Positions 52,433-63,223 of a stretch of 64,000 nt of DNA are shown here, piece by piece. The notes under the pieces were generated by a model. It saw only the letters and a list, made by a program, of their open reading frames with translations, ran no database searches and had not been told where the DNA came from. The position numbers and the translations under genes are program-made. Source of the stretch: an uncultured Dongia sp. (GTDB lineage: Bacteria > Pseudomonadota > Alphaproteobacteria > Dongiales > Dongiaceae); contig NZ_CAKZGO010000024.1 in the NCBI RefSeq assembly GCF_936916975.1, positions 1 through 64,000 on the forward strand. Reading direction: 5' to 3'. Each line of letters starts with the position of its first letter. Positions within the stretch are counted from its first letter, which is position 1.

Positions 52433-53872
52433 ATGGCCACAGCACCGCAATCACAGCCCGCCGCCAACGACGACGATCTCAGTGACGGCATGCCCCGCCT
52501 AGCCAAGGGGCGTCTTGCCGGCATGCAGTCGACCCAAGCCAGCCCTGCGCTGCGTGCAGAGATCAAGGCGCGGCGCGAGGCGCCGGCCGGGGTACCCGGC
52601 GGCCCCTTCGCGGACCCGTCGATCGCACCGCCCTCGGTCACGCCGCTGGTGGCGCGGGCGCTGGCGGGTGAAGCCTGTCTCGGCTGTCCCGCGGTTGAGT
52701 CGGCTTTTCGCTGGCTGCTCGAAGAAGGCCGCTTGATTGCCGATCTTGGCGAATTGGTCACGGCGCTTGCCGCTCATCTGACCGAACATGGCTTTCCCTT
52801 GCTGCGCATTTTTGTCTCGGTCCGGACCCTCCATCCGCAGATCGCTGCCATCGGCTATGCCTGGGGTCGCGGCGATACGGTTGCCAAGCGCGTGGCGCGC
52901 GACCATGCGGTCCTTTCCAGCCAGGAATTTCTCAGCTCTCCCTTGCGCGTGCTCTATCAGGGCGACGAGCCGGAGATTCGCCGGCGCCTGACCGGCCCCG
53001 ATTCGCGCTTCGATTTTCCGATTCTCGAAGACATGAAGAAGGCCGGCGCCACGGATTACGTGATCTTCGCCGTCCGCCTGCCGGGTGGCGTGCGCTCCTC
53101 GATCTCGATCACGACCGATGCGCCGGACGGTTTCATGGATGTGCAGGTCGATGCCTTCCGCACCCTCATCCCGCTGCTCAGTCTCGTGATCGAGGCGCGC
53201 GAATGGGCCTATATCGCCCGCTCGCTCATGCATGTCTATCTGGGACAAGGGGCGGGGCAGGCGGTGCTGTCCGGCCAGATCCAGCGCGGCGATGCGCGCA
53301 CCATGGCGGCCGCCATCTGGTATTGCGATTTGCGCAACTTCACCAAGATGTCGAACGAGCTGCCGCGCGATCTCGTCATCGCAACGCTCAACGATTATTT
53401 CGACACCATCGCCAAGCCGGTCATCGAACGCGGCGGCGAGATCCTGAAATTCATCGGCGACGCCATGCTGGCGATCTTCCCGATGAGCGACGACCTCGAC
53501 CGCGATGTGAAGATCCAGACCGCTCTCGACGCGGCGATGGGGGCCCTCGACGGCCTGCGCGAGCTCAACGAATTGCGCGCCGCCACCGGCCAGGAACCGC
53601 TCAAGGTCGGCATCGGCCTTCATGCCGGCTCCGTCTCCTACGGCAATATCGGCGCCGCCCATGGCGAGGATGCGAGACTCGATTTCACCGTGATTGGCCC
53701 GGCGGTCAATCTTGCCACCAGACTTGAAGGTCTGTGCCCGCAGCTCGAACAACCGCTGCTGGCCTCACGGCAGTTCGCGTCGGTCTGCGGCTCGCGCCTC
53801 AAATACCTCGGCGCCTATCCGGTGCGCGGCTTCGACGCCCCGCAGGATGTTTTTGGTCTCCCCGCTGGCTGA
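52433..53872 (+). CDS. Class III adenylate/guanylate cyclase
   Basis: 479 residues. A non-membrane N-terminal ~280-residue region of unknown fold (AFRWLLEEGRLIADLGELV, RGDTVAKRVARDHAV) precedes the catalytic domain at about 296-470: IWYCDLRNFTKMSNELP (metal Asp), GGEILKFIGDAMLAIFP (second metal Asp), LKVGIGLHAGSVSYGNIG and DFTVIGPAVNLATRLEGLC. The pattern suggests cAMP or cGMP production; the residues that decide the base were not settled. The N-terminal region resembles those of rhizobial cyclases that act without membrane anchoring. Confidence 0.92.
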   Translation: MATAPQSQPAANDDDLSDGMPRLAKGRLAGMQSTQASPALRAEIKARREAPAGVPGGPFADPSIAPPSVTPLVARALAGEACLGCPAVESAFRWLLEEGRLIADLGELVTALAAHLTEHGFPLLRIFVSVRTLHPQIAAIGYAWGRGDTVAKRVARDHAVLSSQEFLSSPLRVLYQGDEPEIRRRLTGPDSRFDFPILEDMKKAGATDYVIFAVRLPGGVRSSISITTDAPDGFMDVQVDAFRTLIPLLSLVIEAREWAYIARSLMHVYLGQGAGQAVLSGQIQRGDARTMAAAIWYCDLRNFTKMSNELPRDLVIATLNDYFDTIAKPVIERGGEILKFIGDAMLAIFPMSDDLDRDVKIQTALDAAMGALDGLRELNELRAATGQEPLKVGIGLHAGSVSYGNIGAAHGEDARLDFTVIGPAVNLATRLEGLCPQLEQPLLASRQFASVCGSRLKYLGAYPVRGFDAPQDVFGLPAG

Positions 53873-54113
53873 AGTGATTGAGAAATTGTCTTAACTTATT
53901 TCAAGTTAAGTAACGATTCCTTCACCATAATGCTGCGACGCAATATCGCGCATTCATAAAATATTCAGATTTAACAGCTAGATATATCACCGGGCCGTCG
54001 AAATTTACGACAGCACGCAAGAATGATATTGCACTGCGGCATTTGTCAGACCTATATTAAGAACAGGTTCTGGGAGGCTGCTGAAAGAAAGTCCCAACTC
54101 AAGGAATCGTCAC

Positions 54114-54332
54114 ATGCAGCTTCTATCTTACGTCGACCTCTACCTCCGCCGCTGGCAGCGCTACGGCGAAGTGCGCCGCGAACTCGCCACTTACACCGAT
54201 CGCGAGCTCGACGACATGGGCGTCCGCCGCAGCGACATCCCGGCCATTGCCCGTGACGCCGCGGCACTGATCCAGTCCGGCAGCAGCACGCCCGCTACCG
54301 AACCGCATTTCGCCAAAGTCGCGCATTCCTGA
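54114..54332 (+). CDS. DUF1127-domain small protein
   Basis: 72 residues. WQRYGEVRRELATYTDRELDD then MGVRRSDIPAIAR is the DUF1127 (YjiS-like) core. Small arginine-rich proteins of this family influence RNA turnover and phosphate or stress responses in alphaproteobacteria; the role here is unproved. The start has AAGGA eight bases upstream and a TATATT -10-like box lies about 60 bases upstream. Confidence 0.9.
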   Translation: MQLLSYVDLYLRRWQRYGEVRRELATYTDRELDDMGVRRSDIPAIARDAAALIQSGSSTPATEPHFAKVAHS

Positions 54333-54364
54333 TCTGTGCGGCGCGAAGATGCTGACTGAATAGG

Positions 54365-55423
<1,059 letters not shown>

Positions 55424-55467
55424 TCATGATGTCGTCATCCGCGGGCCCGGCCCGCGAGGACAGGCAT

Positions 55468-56010
55468 TTATTTCGGCGCGATGGTCATGATCATCTGGCG
55501 GCCTTCGAGCTTCGGGTGGGATTCCACCTTGATCAGCTCGTCGAGCTCGGTGCGCACCTTGTCGAGGACCTTGAGGCCCAACTCCTGGTGCATCATTTCG
55601 CGGCCACGGAAGCGCATGGTGACCTTCACCTTGTCGCCTTCCTCGAGGAAGCTTTTGATCGCCCGCATCTTCACGTCGTAATCGTGAATGTCGATGCCGG
55701 GGCGCATCTTGATTTCTTTGACCTCGATCACCTTCTGCTTCTTCTTGGCTTCGTTCTTGCGCTTCTGCGCTTCATATTTGAACTTGCCGTAATCGAGAAT
55801 CTTGCAGACCGGCGGAACCGCGGTTGGTGAAATCTCCACCAGATCGAGGCCGACTTCGGCGGCCATGGTGAGCGCATCTCTGGTCGATACGACGCCGAGC
55901 ATCTCGCCGTCTTCTTTGACCAGGCGCACTTCGCGCACATTGATCTGGTGATTGACGCGGGGGCCCTTGTCTTGCGAGGGCGCGGCTTCTGAGGACGGGA
56001 ACCTAGCTAT
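55468..56010 (-). CDS. infC: Translation initiation factor IF-3 with apparent ATA start codon
   Basis: 180 residues if started at the ATA at 56010-56008. This codon has CAGGAGAAGACC directly upstream, an excellent ribosome site, while no ATG, GTG or TTG lies nearby with such a site. The only upstream ATG (56073) would add 21 residues unlike any IF-3. The protein has [35 protein letters not shown] and [14 protein letters not shown], all IF-3. Rare AUU/AUC/AUA starts on infC are known to allow IF-3 to repress its own translation. It is downstream of thrS with a 139-bp leader holding two hairpins. Confidence 0.93.
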   Translation of the reverse strand: MARFPSSEAAPSQDKGPRVNHQINVREVRLVKEDGEMLGVVSTRDALTMAAEVGLDLVEISPTAVPPVCKILDYGKFKYEAQKRKNEAKKKQKVIEVKEIKMRPGIDIHDYDVKMRAIKSFLEEGDKVKVTMRFRGREMMHQELGLKVLDKVRTELDELIKVESHPKLEGRQMIMTIAPK

Positions 56011-56045
56011 GGTCTTCTCCTGTTGTGGTTTGCCAAATGTTTGGC

Positions 56046-56100
56046 CGAAAATACTGCCTCTAAGGCAGCGCACCCGCCGATCAGCTTGGATCGACGGGTG
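56046..56100 (-). promoter_or_regulatory. Two hairpins in the thrS-infC gap (possible attenuator)
   Basis: On the minus strand a large stem CACCCG(T)CGATC...GATCGGCGGGTG (56100-56071) is followed by CTGCC-TTAGA-GGCAG (56068-56054) and then TATTTTCG (56053-56046), a weak T-tract. The pair could partially terminate or attenuate between thrS and infC, or serve as the infC leader. Confidence 0.5.
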
Positions 56101-56149
56101 GGTTAAGCCTGATTATGCCAAAGAAACCCTCAGTTGAGCAAGCTGCGGT

Positions 56150-58081
56150 TCAAGCGGCCCGGTCGAGGGGTGACTTCGCTTCTGCAGCAAGTGTCGTGAC
56201 AGCTTCGTCGATGGTGAAGGTTTTCTGTCCTTCTTCGCCCAAGCGACGAATGGCCACAGTGCCGGCTTCCTCGTCGCGCTTGCCGACCGCAATGATGACC
56301 GGGACCTTGGCGAGCGAATGTTCGCGGACCTTGTAATTGATCTTTTCGTTGCGATAGTCGGTTTCGACGCTGAGACCGGCGGCTTTCAGCTTCTTGGCCA
56401 GGGCCTCGGCATAGGGCTCGACATCGGAGACGATGGAACACACCACCACTTGTGTCGGCGCCAGCCAAAGCGGGAATTTGCCGGCATGATGCTCGATGAG
56501 AATGCCAACGAACCGCTCCAGCGAGCCGAAGATCGCCCGGTGCAGCATCACCGGCCGATGCTTCTGTCCGTCCTCACCGATATAGGCAGCATCCAGCCGT
56601 TCTGGCAGGACGAAATCGCATTGCAGGGTCCCGCATTGCCAGTCGCGGCCGATCGTGTCGCGCAGCACGAATTCCAGCTTGGGCCCATAAAAGGCGCCTT
56701 CGCCGGGGTTGAGCGTGTAGCTGAGGCCGGCGGCCGTGGTCGCGGTCTTCAGCGCATCCTCGGCCTTGTCCCAGGTCGCATCGGCGCCGGCGCGCTTTTC
56801 CGGACGGTCGGAGAACTTGACCATCACGTCCTCGAAGCCGAAATCCTTGTAGACCGAGAGCAGGAAGTCGCAGAACGCCTTGGTTTCGCCGACGATCTGA
56901 TCCTCGGTGCAGAAGATATGCGCGTCATCCTGCGTGAAGGCGCGGACACGCATGATGCCGTGGAGCGCGCCAGAGGGTTCGTTGCGATGGCAGGCGCCGA
57001 ATTCCGCCATGCGGATCGGCAGGTCGCGATAGCTCTTGATGCCCTGGCGGAAGATCTGCACATGGCCCGGGCAGTTCATCGGCTTCAAGGCGAGCTGCTT
57101 CTCCGGATTCTCGTCATCGGGAATGACGAACATCGCCTCGCGGAATTTTTCCCAATGGCCCGACTTCTCCCAGAAGGAGCGGTCGAGGATCTGCGGCGTC
57201 TTCACTTCCTCATAGCCGTTGATCTCGAGACGGCGGCGGATATAGCTCTCCAGCTTGCGATAGAGACGCCAGCCCTTCGGGTGCCAGAAGATGGCGCCCA
57301 CGGCTTCTTCCTGCTGATGGAACAGATTCATCTCGCGGCCCAGGCGGCGATGGTCGCGCTTTTCCGCTTCTTCCAATTGGAGGAGATAGGCAGCAAGCTG
57401 CTTCTCATCCGACCAGCAGGTGCCGTAAATACGCTGCAGCTGCGGGTTATTTGCATCGCCCCGCCAATAGGCGCCGGCCACCTTCATCAGTTTGAAAGCC
57501 TTGCCCAGCTTGCCGGTCGAGGGGAGATGCGGACCCACGCAGAGGTCCAGCCAGTTGCCCTGGCGATAGATCGAGATGTCTTCATCGGCCGGAATCTCGC
57601 CGATCCATTCCGCCTTGAAGCGCTCGCCGATCGTCTTGAAATATTCGACCGCCTGGTCGCGCGTCCAGATCTCGCGCGTGATGACCTCGTCGCGATCGAC
57701 GATCTCCTTCATCTTCTTTTCGATGGCCGTGAAATCTTCCGGGCTGAACGGCTCGTTGCGGAAGAAGTCGTAATAGAAGCCGGTCTCGGTCGACGGACCA
57801 AAGGTGATCTGCGTGCCCGGAAAGAGTTCCTGGATCGCCTCGGCCATCACATGGGCGCAGTCGTGGCGCAGCAGCTCCAGCGCATCGGTATGGGTTCGGG
57901 TGACGATCTCGACCTTCGCATCCGACGCGATGAGTGTCGAAAGGTCGCGGACCTTCCCGTCGAATTTGATGGCCAAAGCCGCCTTGGCAAGGCCGGGCCC
58001 GATGGAGGCGGCAAGCTCGGCACCCGTGACGGGTCCCGGGAACTCGCGCTTCGCGCCATCCGGCAGCGTGATCGTCAGCAT
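56150..58081 (-). CDS. thrS: Threonyl-tRNA synthetase
   Basis: 643 residues with TGS ([20 protein letters not shown]), editing ([19 protein letters not shown], HxxxH), catalytic ([24 protein letters not shown], zinc Cys; [20 protein letters not shown]) and anticodon-binding ([23 protein letters not shown]) domains in order. It charges tRNA-Thr. It is the first gene of the thrS-infC unit, and no operator-like tRNA mimic was identified in the leader. Confidence 0.98.
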   Translation of the reverse strand: MLTITLPDGAKREFPGPVTGAELAASIGPGLAKAALAIKFDGKVRDLSTLIASDAKVEIVTRTHTDALELLRHDCAHVMAEAIQELFPGTQITFGPSTETGFYYDFFRNEPFSPEDFTAIEKKMKEIVDRDEVITREIWTRDQAVEYFKTIGERFKAEWIGEIPADEDISIYRQGNWLDLCVGPHLPSTGKLGKAFKLMKVAGAYWRGDANNPQLQRIYGTCWSDEKQLAAYLLQLEEAEKRDHRRLGREMNLFHQQEEAVGAIFWHPKGWRLYRKLESYIRRRLEINGYEEVKTPQILDRSFWEKSGHWEKFREAMFVIPDDENPEKQLALKPMNCPGHVQIFRQGIKSYRDLPIRMAEFGACHRNEPSGALHGIMRVRAFTQDDAHIFCTEDQIVGETKAFCDFLLSVYKDFGFEDVMVKFSDRPEKRAGADATWDKAEDALKTATTAAGLSYTLNPGEGAFYGPKLEFVLRDTIGRDWQCGTLQCDFVLPERLDAAYIGEDGQKHRPVMLHRAIFGSLERFVGILIEHHAGKFPLWLAPTQVVVCSIVSDVEPYAEALAKKLKAAGLSVETDYRNEKINYKVREHSLAKVPVIIAVGKRDEEAGTVAIRRLGEEGQKTFTIDEAVTTLAAEAKSPLDRAA

Positions 58082-58207
58082 GACACCCTACAAAACCATT
58101 GTTTTCAGTGATTCCGGGCCGAAATAGCCACGGAACGCGGGACTTTAGGGGGATTCGCTATCGTGTCAAGGATCGGGCGCCGGGGATCGGCGGGGGGCTG
58201 GGTTGCG

Positions 58208-59710
58208 TCAGGAGGTCGTCGCGCGGCCGCTCAACGGACCTTTGCTGCGGCCGGCCGCCGGTTCCAGCAGATCCGAGCTGGTTTCTTCCGCGAGGGCCGT
58301 GCCAGCCAGCGGCAAGACAAGGGTGAACCTGGCCCCGCCGCCGGGATTGTCACTGATGCGCAAGGTGCCGCCATGGGTTTCGGCGATGCGCTGGGCGATG
58401 GCAAGGCCCAGGCCCGCACCGCCGCCGCCGGGTGAATCGCTACCCGGGGAATTTCTGGGACCGTCCCGTTTCTGGCGCCGCGTGCCCTGCCAGAAGCGGC
58501 GGAACAGCATTTCGCGTTCCTCCGCCGGAATGCCGGGGCCGCGGTCGCTCACCGTGACGCTGCCCAGGGGATCGACGCTGATTTCGACCTCGGTCTCGAC
58601 GGCGGTAAAGCGCAACGCGTTCTCGACCAGATTGCGCACCGCCTGGTGGATCGCATCCTGATTGCCGCGCACGAGCACCGGTTGCTCGGCGCCGCTCACT
58701 CCCACCGTGCGATGGCGGCGGATGGCGAGCGGGGCGAACAAGGCAGCGAGGTCTACGGCGATATCGGCAAGGTCGGCCGTTTCTTCGGGCGTGATGGTCA
58801 GCGATTCAAGTTGCGCCACGAGGAGCAGCTGGTTGACGAGGCGGGTCATGCGTTCGACATCGCTTTTCAGCGCCTCGGTGCCCTGGCTGCGCGGCAGCGT
58901 GTCGAGATGCGCCGAAAGAATGGCGAGCGGTGTGCGCAGTTCATGCGCGGCATCGGCCAGGAAATCGCGCTGCGCCTGGAAGCCGCGATCGAGCCGGTCG
59001 AGGGCACGGTTGATGGCGAGCACCGGCAATTGCAGTTCGGCGGGCAATTCCTCGGTCGGCAAACGCAGGCCGGTCTGCTGGGGGCTGATGCGGGCGGCCA
59101 GGCGGCGCAGGCGTTCCAGCGGTTTCAAGGCCGAGCGCAAGGAGAGCGTCAATGCCAGCACCAGCACGAGCAGCAGTGGCACACCCACCGGCACGAATTC
59201 ACCCAGCCATTCATAGGCCAGCGCATAGAGACCGGAATCCGTCGGCGTATCGACATCGGCGATTTCCAGGATCACCGGCTGCTCGTCGATCTGCAAGGCG
59301 ACGGCGATGAGATAGATGTTGTCCTCGGTTGCTCTGTCGATGCGCCAGGTGAGATTGTAGCTGCCGGGCGGCATGCCGATGACGCTGCGTGCTGCGGACA
59401 TGCCGGCAATCGCGTGCAAGGTCTCAGGATCGCCACCGCGCGCAACTTCGCTGCCATCGGCGCGGCGCACCACGAAGGCCTTCTCGTCGGTCATCTGCAC
59501 GTCGCCGATCTGCCAGTCGCCGTCGGCGCCGAGATGTATGTGGGGCCTCACCCAATCGATGTAGTCGAGCAGGCTGTCGGTCGGCAGTTCGGTATCGTCG
59601 GTGCGCGAGAGGATGAAGGTGGCAAGGCCGGTCAGCAGAAAGGCAAAGATGAACACGCCGAGGAGGCGCACAGTGAGGCGTGATTGCAGCGATGAACCGA
59701 TCCGGGCCAT
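58208..59710 (-). CDS. Sensor histidine kinase of a two-component system
   Basis: 500 residues. TM1 at about 9-29 (VRLLGVFIFAFLLTGLATF) and TM2 at about 178-199 (VGVPLLLVLVLALTLSLR) flank a ~145-residue periplasmic sensor. Then a short HAMP-like linker, the H-box DAAHELRTPLAILSAHLD, N-box DAIHQAVRNLVENALRF, G1 VSDRGPGIP and G2 GGGGAGLGLAIAQRI. The stimulus is unknown. It lies 37 bp after its response regulator. The C-terminus has a serine/glycine-rich tail. Confidence 0.94.
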   Translation of the reverse strand: MARIGSSLQSRLTVRLLGVFIFAFLLTGLATFILSRTDDTELPTDSLLDYIDWVRPHIHLGADGDWQIGDVQMTDEKAFVVRRADGSEVARGGDPETLHAIAGMSAARSVIGMPPGSYNLTWRIDRATEDNIYLIAVALQIDEQPVILEIADVDTPTDSGLYALAYEWLGEFVPVGVPLLLVLVLALTLSLRSALKPLERLRRLAARISPQQTGLRLPTEELPAELQLPVLAINRALDRLDRGFQAQRDFLADAAHELRTPLAILSAHLDTLPRSQGTEALKSDVERMTRLVNQLLLVAQLESLTITPEETADLADIAVDLAALFAPLAIRRHRTVGVSGAEQPVLVRGNQDAIHQAVRNLVENALRFTAVETEVEISVDPLGSVTVSDRGPGIPAEEREMLFRRFWQGTRRQKRDGPRNSPGSDSPGGGGAGLGLAIAQRIAETHGGTLRISDNPGGGARFTLVLPLAGTALAEETSSDLLEPAAGRSKGPLSGRATTS

Positions 59711-59747
59711 GGGCGTTATCTAGCGCCTGTTAGGGTGCCGGGTCCAG

Positions 59748-60425
59748 CTAGCCGGTGTGGTCCATGACCATGTAGCCGACGCCGCGCACGGTATGGAGAT
59801 TGATGTCGGCGCCGAGCGAGCCCAGCTTCTTGCGCAGGCGCGAGACCAGCACCTCAAGCGCGTTCGAGCCCACTTCGTCGCTGTAGCTGTAGAGCCCTTC
59901 CTCGATCGCGCCGCGGCTGATCACCTTGCCCGGACGACGCAGCAGGATCTCCATGAGGGCGAGTTCTCGCCGCGTCAGCGTCGCCGACTTGCCGTCGATC
60001 ATGAAGCTTGGCCCCACCGTGTCGAGACAGATATTGCCGAGCGTCAGCTGGACGCCGAGGGCAGCGCCCGGACGACGCAGCAGCGCCTTCACCCGTGCCA
60101 CCAATTCCTCCATGGCGAAGGGCTTGGCGAGATAGTCGTCGGCCCCGGCATTGAGGCCACCCACCCGGTCGCTGAGGCCATCGCGGGCGGTGAGGATCAG
60201 TACCGGCGTGCGGTCGCCGGCAGCGCGGCGGTCTTTCAATAGGGTGAGGCCGTCGCCATCGGGGAGGCCCAGATCAAGGATCACCGCATCGAACCGGCTG
60301 GCATCGAACGCGGCCGCCGCCTCGGCAAAGGTGCCGACCCGGTCGACGGCAAAGCCGGCGTCGACCAGACCCTTTTCCAGGAATTCGGACAGGCGGTCAT
60401 TGTCTTCGATCAGCAGCAGGCGCAT
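59748..60425 (-). CDS. OmpR-family response regulator
   Basis: 225 residues. The receiver domain has LLIEDNDRLSE (acidic pair), AVILDLGLPDGDG (phospho-Asp), LILTARDG and DYLAKPFAMEEL (Lys). The C-terminal winged helix has LTRRELALMEILLRRPGKVI and EVLVSRLRKKLGSLGADI...VRGVGYMV. It is transcribed with the histidine kinase behind it. Two CTGACA repeats 11 bp apart just upstream may be its own binding sites. Confidence 0.95.
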   Translation of the reverse strand: MRLLLIEDNDRLSEFLEKGLVDAGFAVDRVGTFAEAAAAFDASRFDAVILDLGLPDGDGLTLLKDRRAAGDRTPVLILTARDGLSDRVGGLNAGADDYLAKPFAMEELVARVKALLRRPGAALGVQLTLGNICLDTVGPSFMIDGKSATLTRRELALMEILLRRPGKVISRGAIEEGLYSYSDEVGSNALEVLVSRLRKKLGSLGADINLHTVRGVGYMVMDHTG

Positions 60426-60471
60426 GGGCGTTCTTTCGGAGAATTCGGTCGCGACAAGTTATTGTCAGCCA

Positions 60472-60488
60472 CTGACAGGAACCTGACA
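60472..60488. promoter_or_regulatory. CTGACA direct repeat, 11-bp period: candidate response-regulator site
   Basis: CTGACA at 60472-60477 and 60483-60488 (with an inverted TGTCAG at 60464-60468 nearby), in the gap between the divergent response-regulator and hrpB genes. OmpR-family proteins bind direct repeats of this spacing. On the minus strand it sits about 50-60 bases before the regulator start. Confidence 0.4.
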
Positions 60489-60548
60489 AGACATGCCTCA
60501 TGCCATTTTCCGTGTCGGCATCGGTAGTTAGGTGATATCCAAGGCTGT

Positions 60549-63053
60549 ATGAGCCAGCCTCCCCACAAGAAGATTGCGAAATTCGACCCGGATCTGCCGA
60601 TCGCAGCCTTGCTGCCGCGGATCGTGGAATCGCTGGCGGCCGGGCCCAATCTGGTGCTCGAAGCCCCACCCGGTGCCGGCAAGACCACCCAGGTGCCGCT
60701 GGCTCTGCTCGACGCGGCCTGGCGCGGCGACGGCAAGATCATTGTCCTCGAACCGCGCCGTCTCGCAGCGCGCGGGGCGGCGCATCGGTTGGCGGCCCAT
60801 TTGGACGAGGCGGTGGGTGGCATTGTCGGCTACCGCGTGCGGCTCGACCGCAAGATCGGCTCCACGACGCGGATCGAATGCGTCACCACCGGCCTCTTCC
60901 TGCGGCAATTGCAAGGCGATCCGGAATTGAAGGGCATCGCCGCCCTGGTGTTCGACGAGTTTCATGAACGCAGTGTCGAAGCCGATCTCGCTTTGGCCTT
61001 CGCCCTCGAAGCGCAGGCGAGTCTGCGTCCCGATCTCCGGCTCGTCGTCATGTCGGCGACGTTGGATGGTGCTGCCATCGCGCAACTGATGCCGGGCGCC
61101 CAGCGTCTCACCAGCGAGGGGCGCGCCTTTCCGGTGACGACCCATCATCTCGGTGACGACAGCAACACCTGGATCGAGAAGCAGATGGCGTCCGCGATCC
61201 GCCAGGCGCTGCGCGACGAGACCGGCGACATCCTGGCGTTCCTGCCGGGCCTTGCCGAGATTCGCCGCACGGAACGCGAACTGGGCGGGATGGGGGACGC
61301 CATCGTCTTGCCGCTGCATGGCGATCTGCCCTTGGCCGAACAGGAGCGCGCCATCCACGAAGACGCGCAAGGGCGCCGCAAGATCGTGCTGTCGACCAGT
61401 ATTGCCGAAAGTTCGCTCACCATCGCCGGCGTCCGCATCGTGGTGGATAGCGGGCTGCGCCGCGTGGCGCGGTTCGATCCGGCAACCGGCATGACGCGGC
61501 TGGTTACCACCAAGGTGGCGCTGGCCAATGCAGATCAGCGTCGCGGCCGCGCCGGGCGGTTGGGGCCGGGCAGCTGCTACCGGCTGTGGAGCGCCAACAG
61601 CGAACGTGCCCTCAGCCTGCAGCCGGCGCCGGAGATTCTGGAAATCGACCTGGCACCACTGGCGCTGGAACTCGCCGCGTGGGGAATCGACGATCCGGCA
61701 AGCCTTGCTTTGCTCGATCCGCCACCGCCTGCCGCGCTTGCGCAGGCGCGCGAACTGCTGCGCGAACTGGGTGCTCTCGATGTCGGCAATCGGATCACCG
61801 CCCATGGCCGTGCCATGGCGGAACTGGGATTGCATCCGCGCCTGGCGCATATGCTGATCATTGCCAAAGCACGTGGACTGGGGGCGCTGGCCTGCGATGT
61901 CGCGGCGTTGTTGAGCGAGCGCGATATTATCTCAGGTTCCGGTCGGGGCGCCGATCTTGGGCAGCGCCTGGAAATGCTGGCGTCGGGCGGTGGCGACCGC
62001 AACGCGCGGTCGCGCATTCAGCAGGCGGCCAAGGATTGGCGCCGGCAACTTGGTATCGGTCCCGAACAGAGCACCAGTCGATCTGCCGCCGGCGGTATCG
62101 TGGCACTCGCCTATCCCGATCGTCTGGCGCAGCAGCGCGGTGGCCAGGGCCAGTATCGGCTGGCCTCGGGCCGCGGCGCCGAACTCAGCCTCGAAGACCC
62201 CCTGTCGCGCGAGCCTTATCTGGCAGTGGCGACGTTGGACCAGGGCCAGAAATCCGCGCGCATCTATCTGGCGGCACCGATCACGCTGGGGGAGATCGAG
62301 GAGGATTTCGCCGACCTCATCCGGACCATGCAATCCGTGACCTGGAACGCGCGGACCGAGATCGTCGAGGCAAAGCGCGAGCGCCGCCTGCTCGCTCTCG
62401 TGCTGGAAGAAAAGCCGCTGCAGAAACCGGACGTGGAGTTGCTGCGCGCGGCGATGCTGGATGGTGTTCGCCAGATGGGCCTGGGCAGCTTGCCATGGTC
62501 GGCGGCAACCAAGACATTGCGTGCCCGCGTCGCGTTCCTGCGGCGCGTGCTGCCGGAAAAAGATTGGCCGGACTGGTCGGATGAGGCACTCCTCAACAAT
62601 CTTGCCGATTGGCTTGGGCCGCATCTTGATAGCGTCTCCCGGCGAGCGCATCTCGATCGCATCGATCTTCACGCGGCCCTCACCGACAGTCTCGACTGGC
62701 AGCAACGCCAAGCGCTGGACAGCTTGGCACCGACGCATCTCGATGTCCCTTCGGGCTCGCGCGTGCCGCTTGATTACGACAGCGGTGATCAACCGGTGCT
62801 GGCCGTGCGTCTCCAGGAAATGTTCGGCGCCACCGAGACGCCTCGCCTTGCCGGCGGCCGGGCGCCTGTTCTGCTCCATCTGCTCTCGCCAGCACGACGG
62901 CCGGTGCAGGTGACGCAGGACCTCACCAGCTTCTGGTCCAATGCCTATAAGGCGGTGAAGGCGGATCTGAAGAGCCAGTATCCGCGGCATTACTGGCCGG
63001 ACGATCCACTGGTGGCGGAACCGACGGCGCGGGCGAAGCCAAGGCCGCGGTAG
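60549..63053 (+). CDS. hrpB: ATP-dependent RNA helicase HrpB
   Basis: 834 residues, full length for the family. Helicase motifs: EAPPGAGKTTQVPLAL (Walker A), LVFDEFHERSVEADLA (DEAH-type box as DEFH), VMSATLDG, STSIAESSLTIAGVR and QRRGRAGRLGPG. The C-terminal HrpB-specific region ends YPRHYWPDDPLVAEPT. It is a DEAH/RHA-type RNA helicase of unsettled cellular role. The start ATG has AAGGCTGT upstream. It is divergent from the response regulator. Confidence 0.96.
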   Translation: MSQPPHKKIAKFDPDLPIAALLPRIVESLAAGPNLVLEAPPGAGKTTQVPLALLDAAWRGDGKIIVLEPRRLAARGAAHRLAAHLDEAVGGIVGYRVRLDRKIGSTTRIECVTTGLFLRQLQGDPELKGIAALVFDEFHERSVEADLALAFALEAQASLRPDLRLVVMSATLDGAAIAQLMPGAQRLTSEGRAFPVTTHHLGDDSNTWIEKQMASAIRQALRDETGDILAFLPGLAEIRRTERELGGMGDAIVLPLHGDLPLAEQERAIHEDAQGRRKIVLSTSIAESSLTIAGVRIVVDSGLRRVARFDPATGMTRLVTTKVALANADQRRGRAGRLGPGSCYRLWSANSERALSLQPAPEILEIDLAPLALELAAWGIDDPASLALLDPPPPAALAQARELLRELGALDVGNRITAHGRAMAELGLHPRLAHMLIIAKARGLGALACDVAALLSERDIISGSGRGADLGQRLEMLASGGGDRNARSRIQQAAKDWRRQLGIGPEQSTSRSAAGGIVALAYPDRLAQQRGGQGQYRLASGRGAELSLEDPLSREPYLAVATLDQGQKSARIYLAAPITLGEIEEDFADLIRTMQSVTWNARTEIVEAKRERRLLALVLEEKPLQKPDVELLRAAMLDGVRQMGLGSLPWSAATKTLRARVAFLRRVLPEKDWPDWSDEALLNNLADWLGPHLDSVSRRAHLDRIDLHAALTDSLDWQQRQALDSLAPTHLDVPSGSRVPLDYDSGDQPVLAVRLQEMFGATETPRLAGGRAPVLLHLLSPARRPVQVTQDLTSFWSNAYKAVKADLKSQYPRHYWPDDPLVAEPTARAKPRPR

Positions 63054-63085
63054 TTGAGGAGCCGAAATTTCGGGTCTGCGTCTGC

Positions 63086-63201
63086 ACCCCTCTCCCCGCG
63101 GGGGTGTGGGGGGCGCGCAACGCGCGGGGGGGCGGGGGATCTCTCAATGAGTCCGCGCTTCCCACCCCCTCACCCTGACCCTCTCCCGCGAGGGGAGAGG
63201 G
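63086..63201. repeat. CTCTCCC-family palindromic intergenic repeat
   Basis: ACCCCTCTCCCCGCGGGGGT on the left and CCCTGACCCTCTCCCGCGAG + GGGAGAGGG on the right, with a GC-rich middle (GCGCGCAACGCGCGG). It lies between hrpB and the convergent GNAT gene and may also act as their terminator. Confidence 0.8.
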
Positions 63202-63223
63202 AATGAGTTTTGGTCGGCAGGGC

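Noticed and set aside
56318-58111. Plus-strand open frame of 597 codons
   Set aside because: Antisense to thrS, whose synthetase motifs are unmistakable.
60528-61850. Minus-strand open frame of 440 codons
   Set aside because: Antisense to hrpB helicase motifs.
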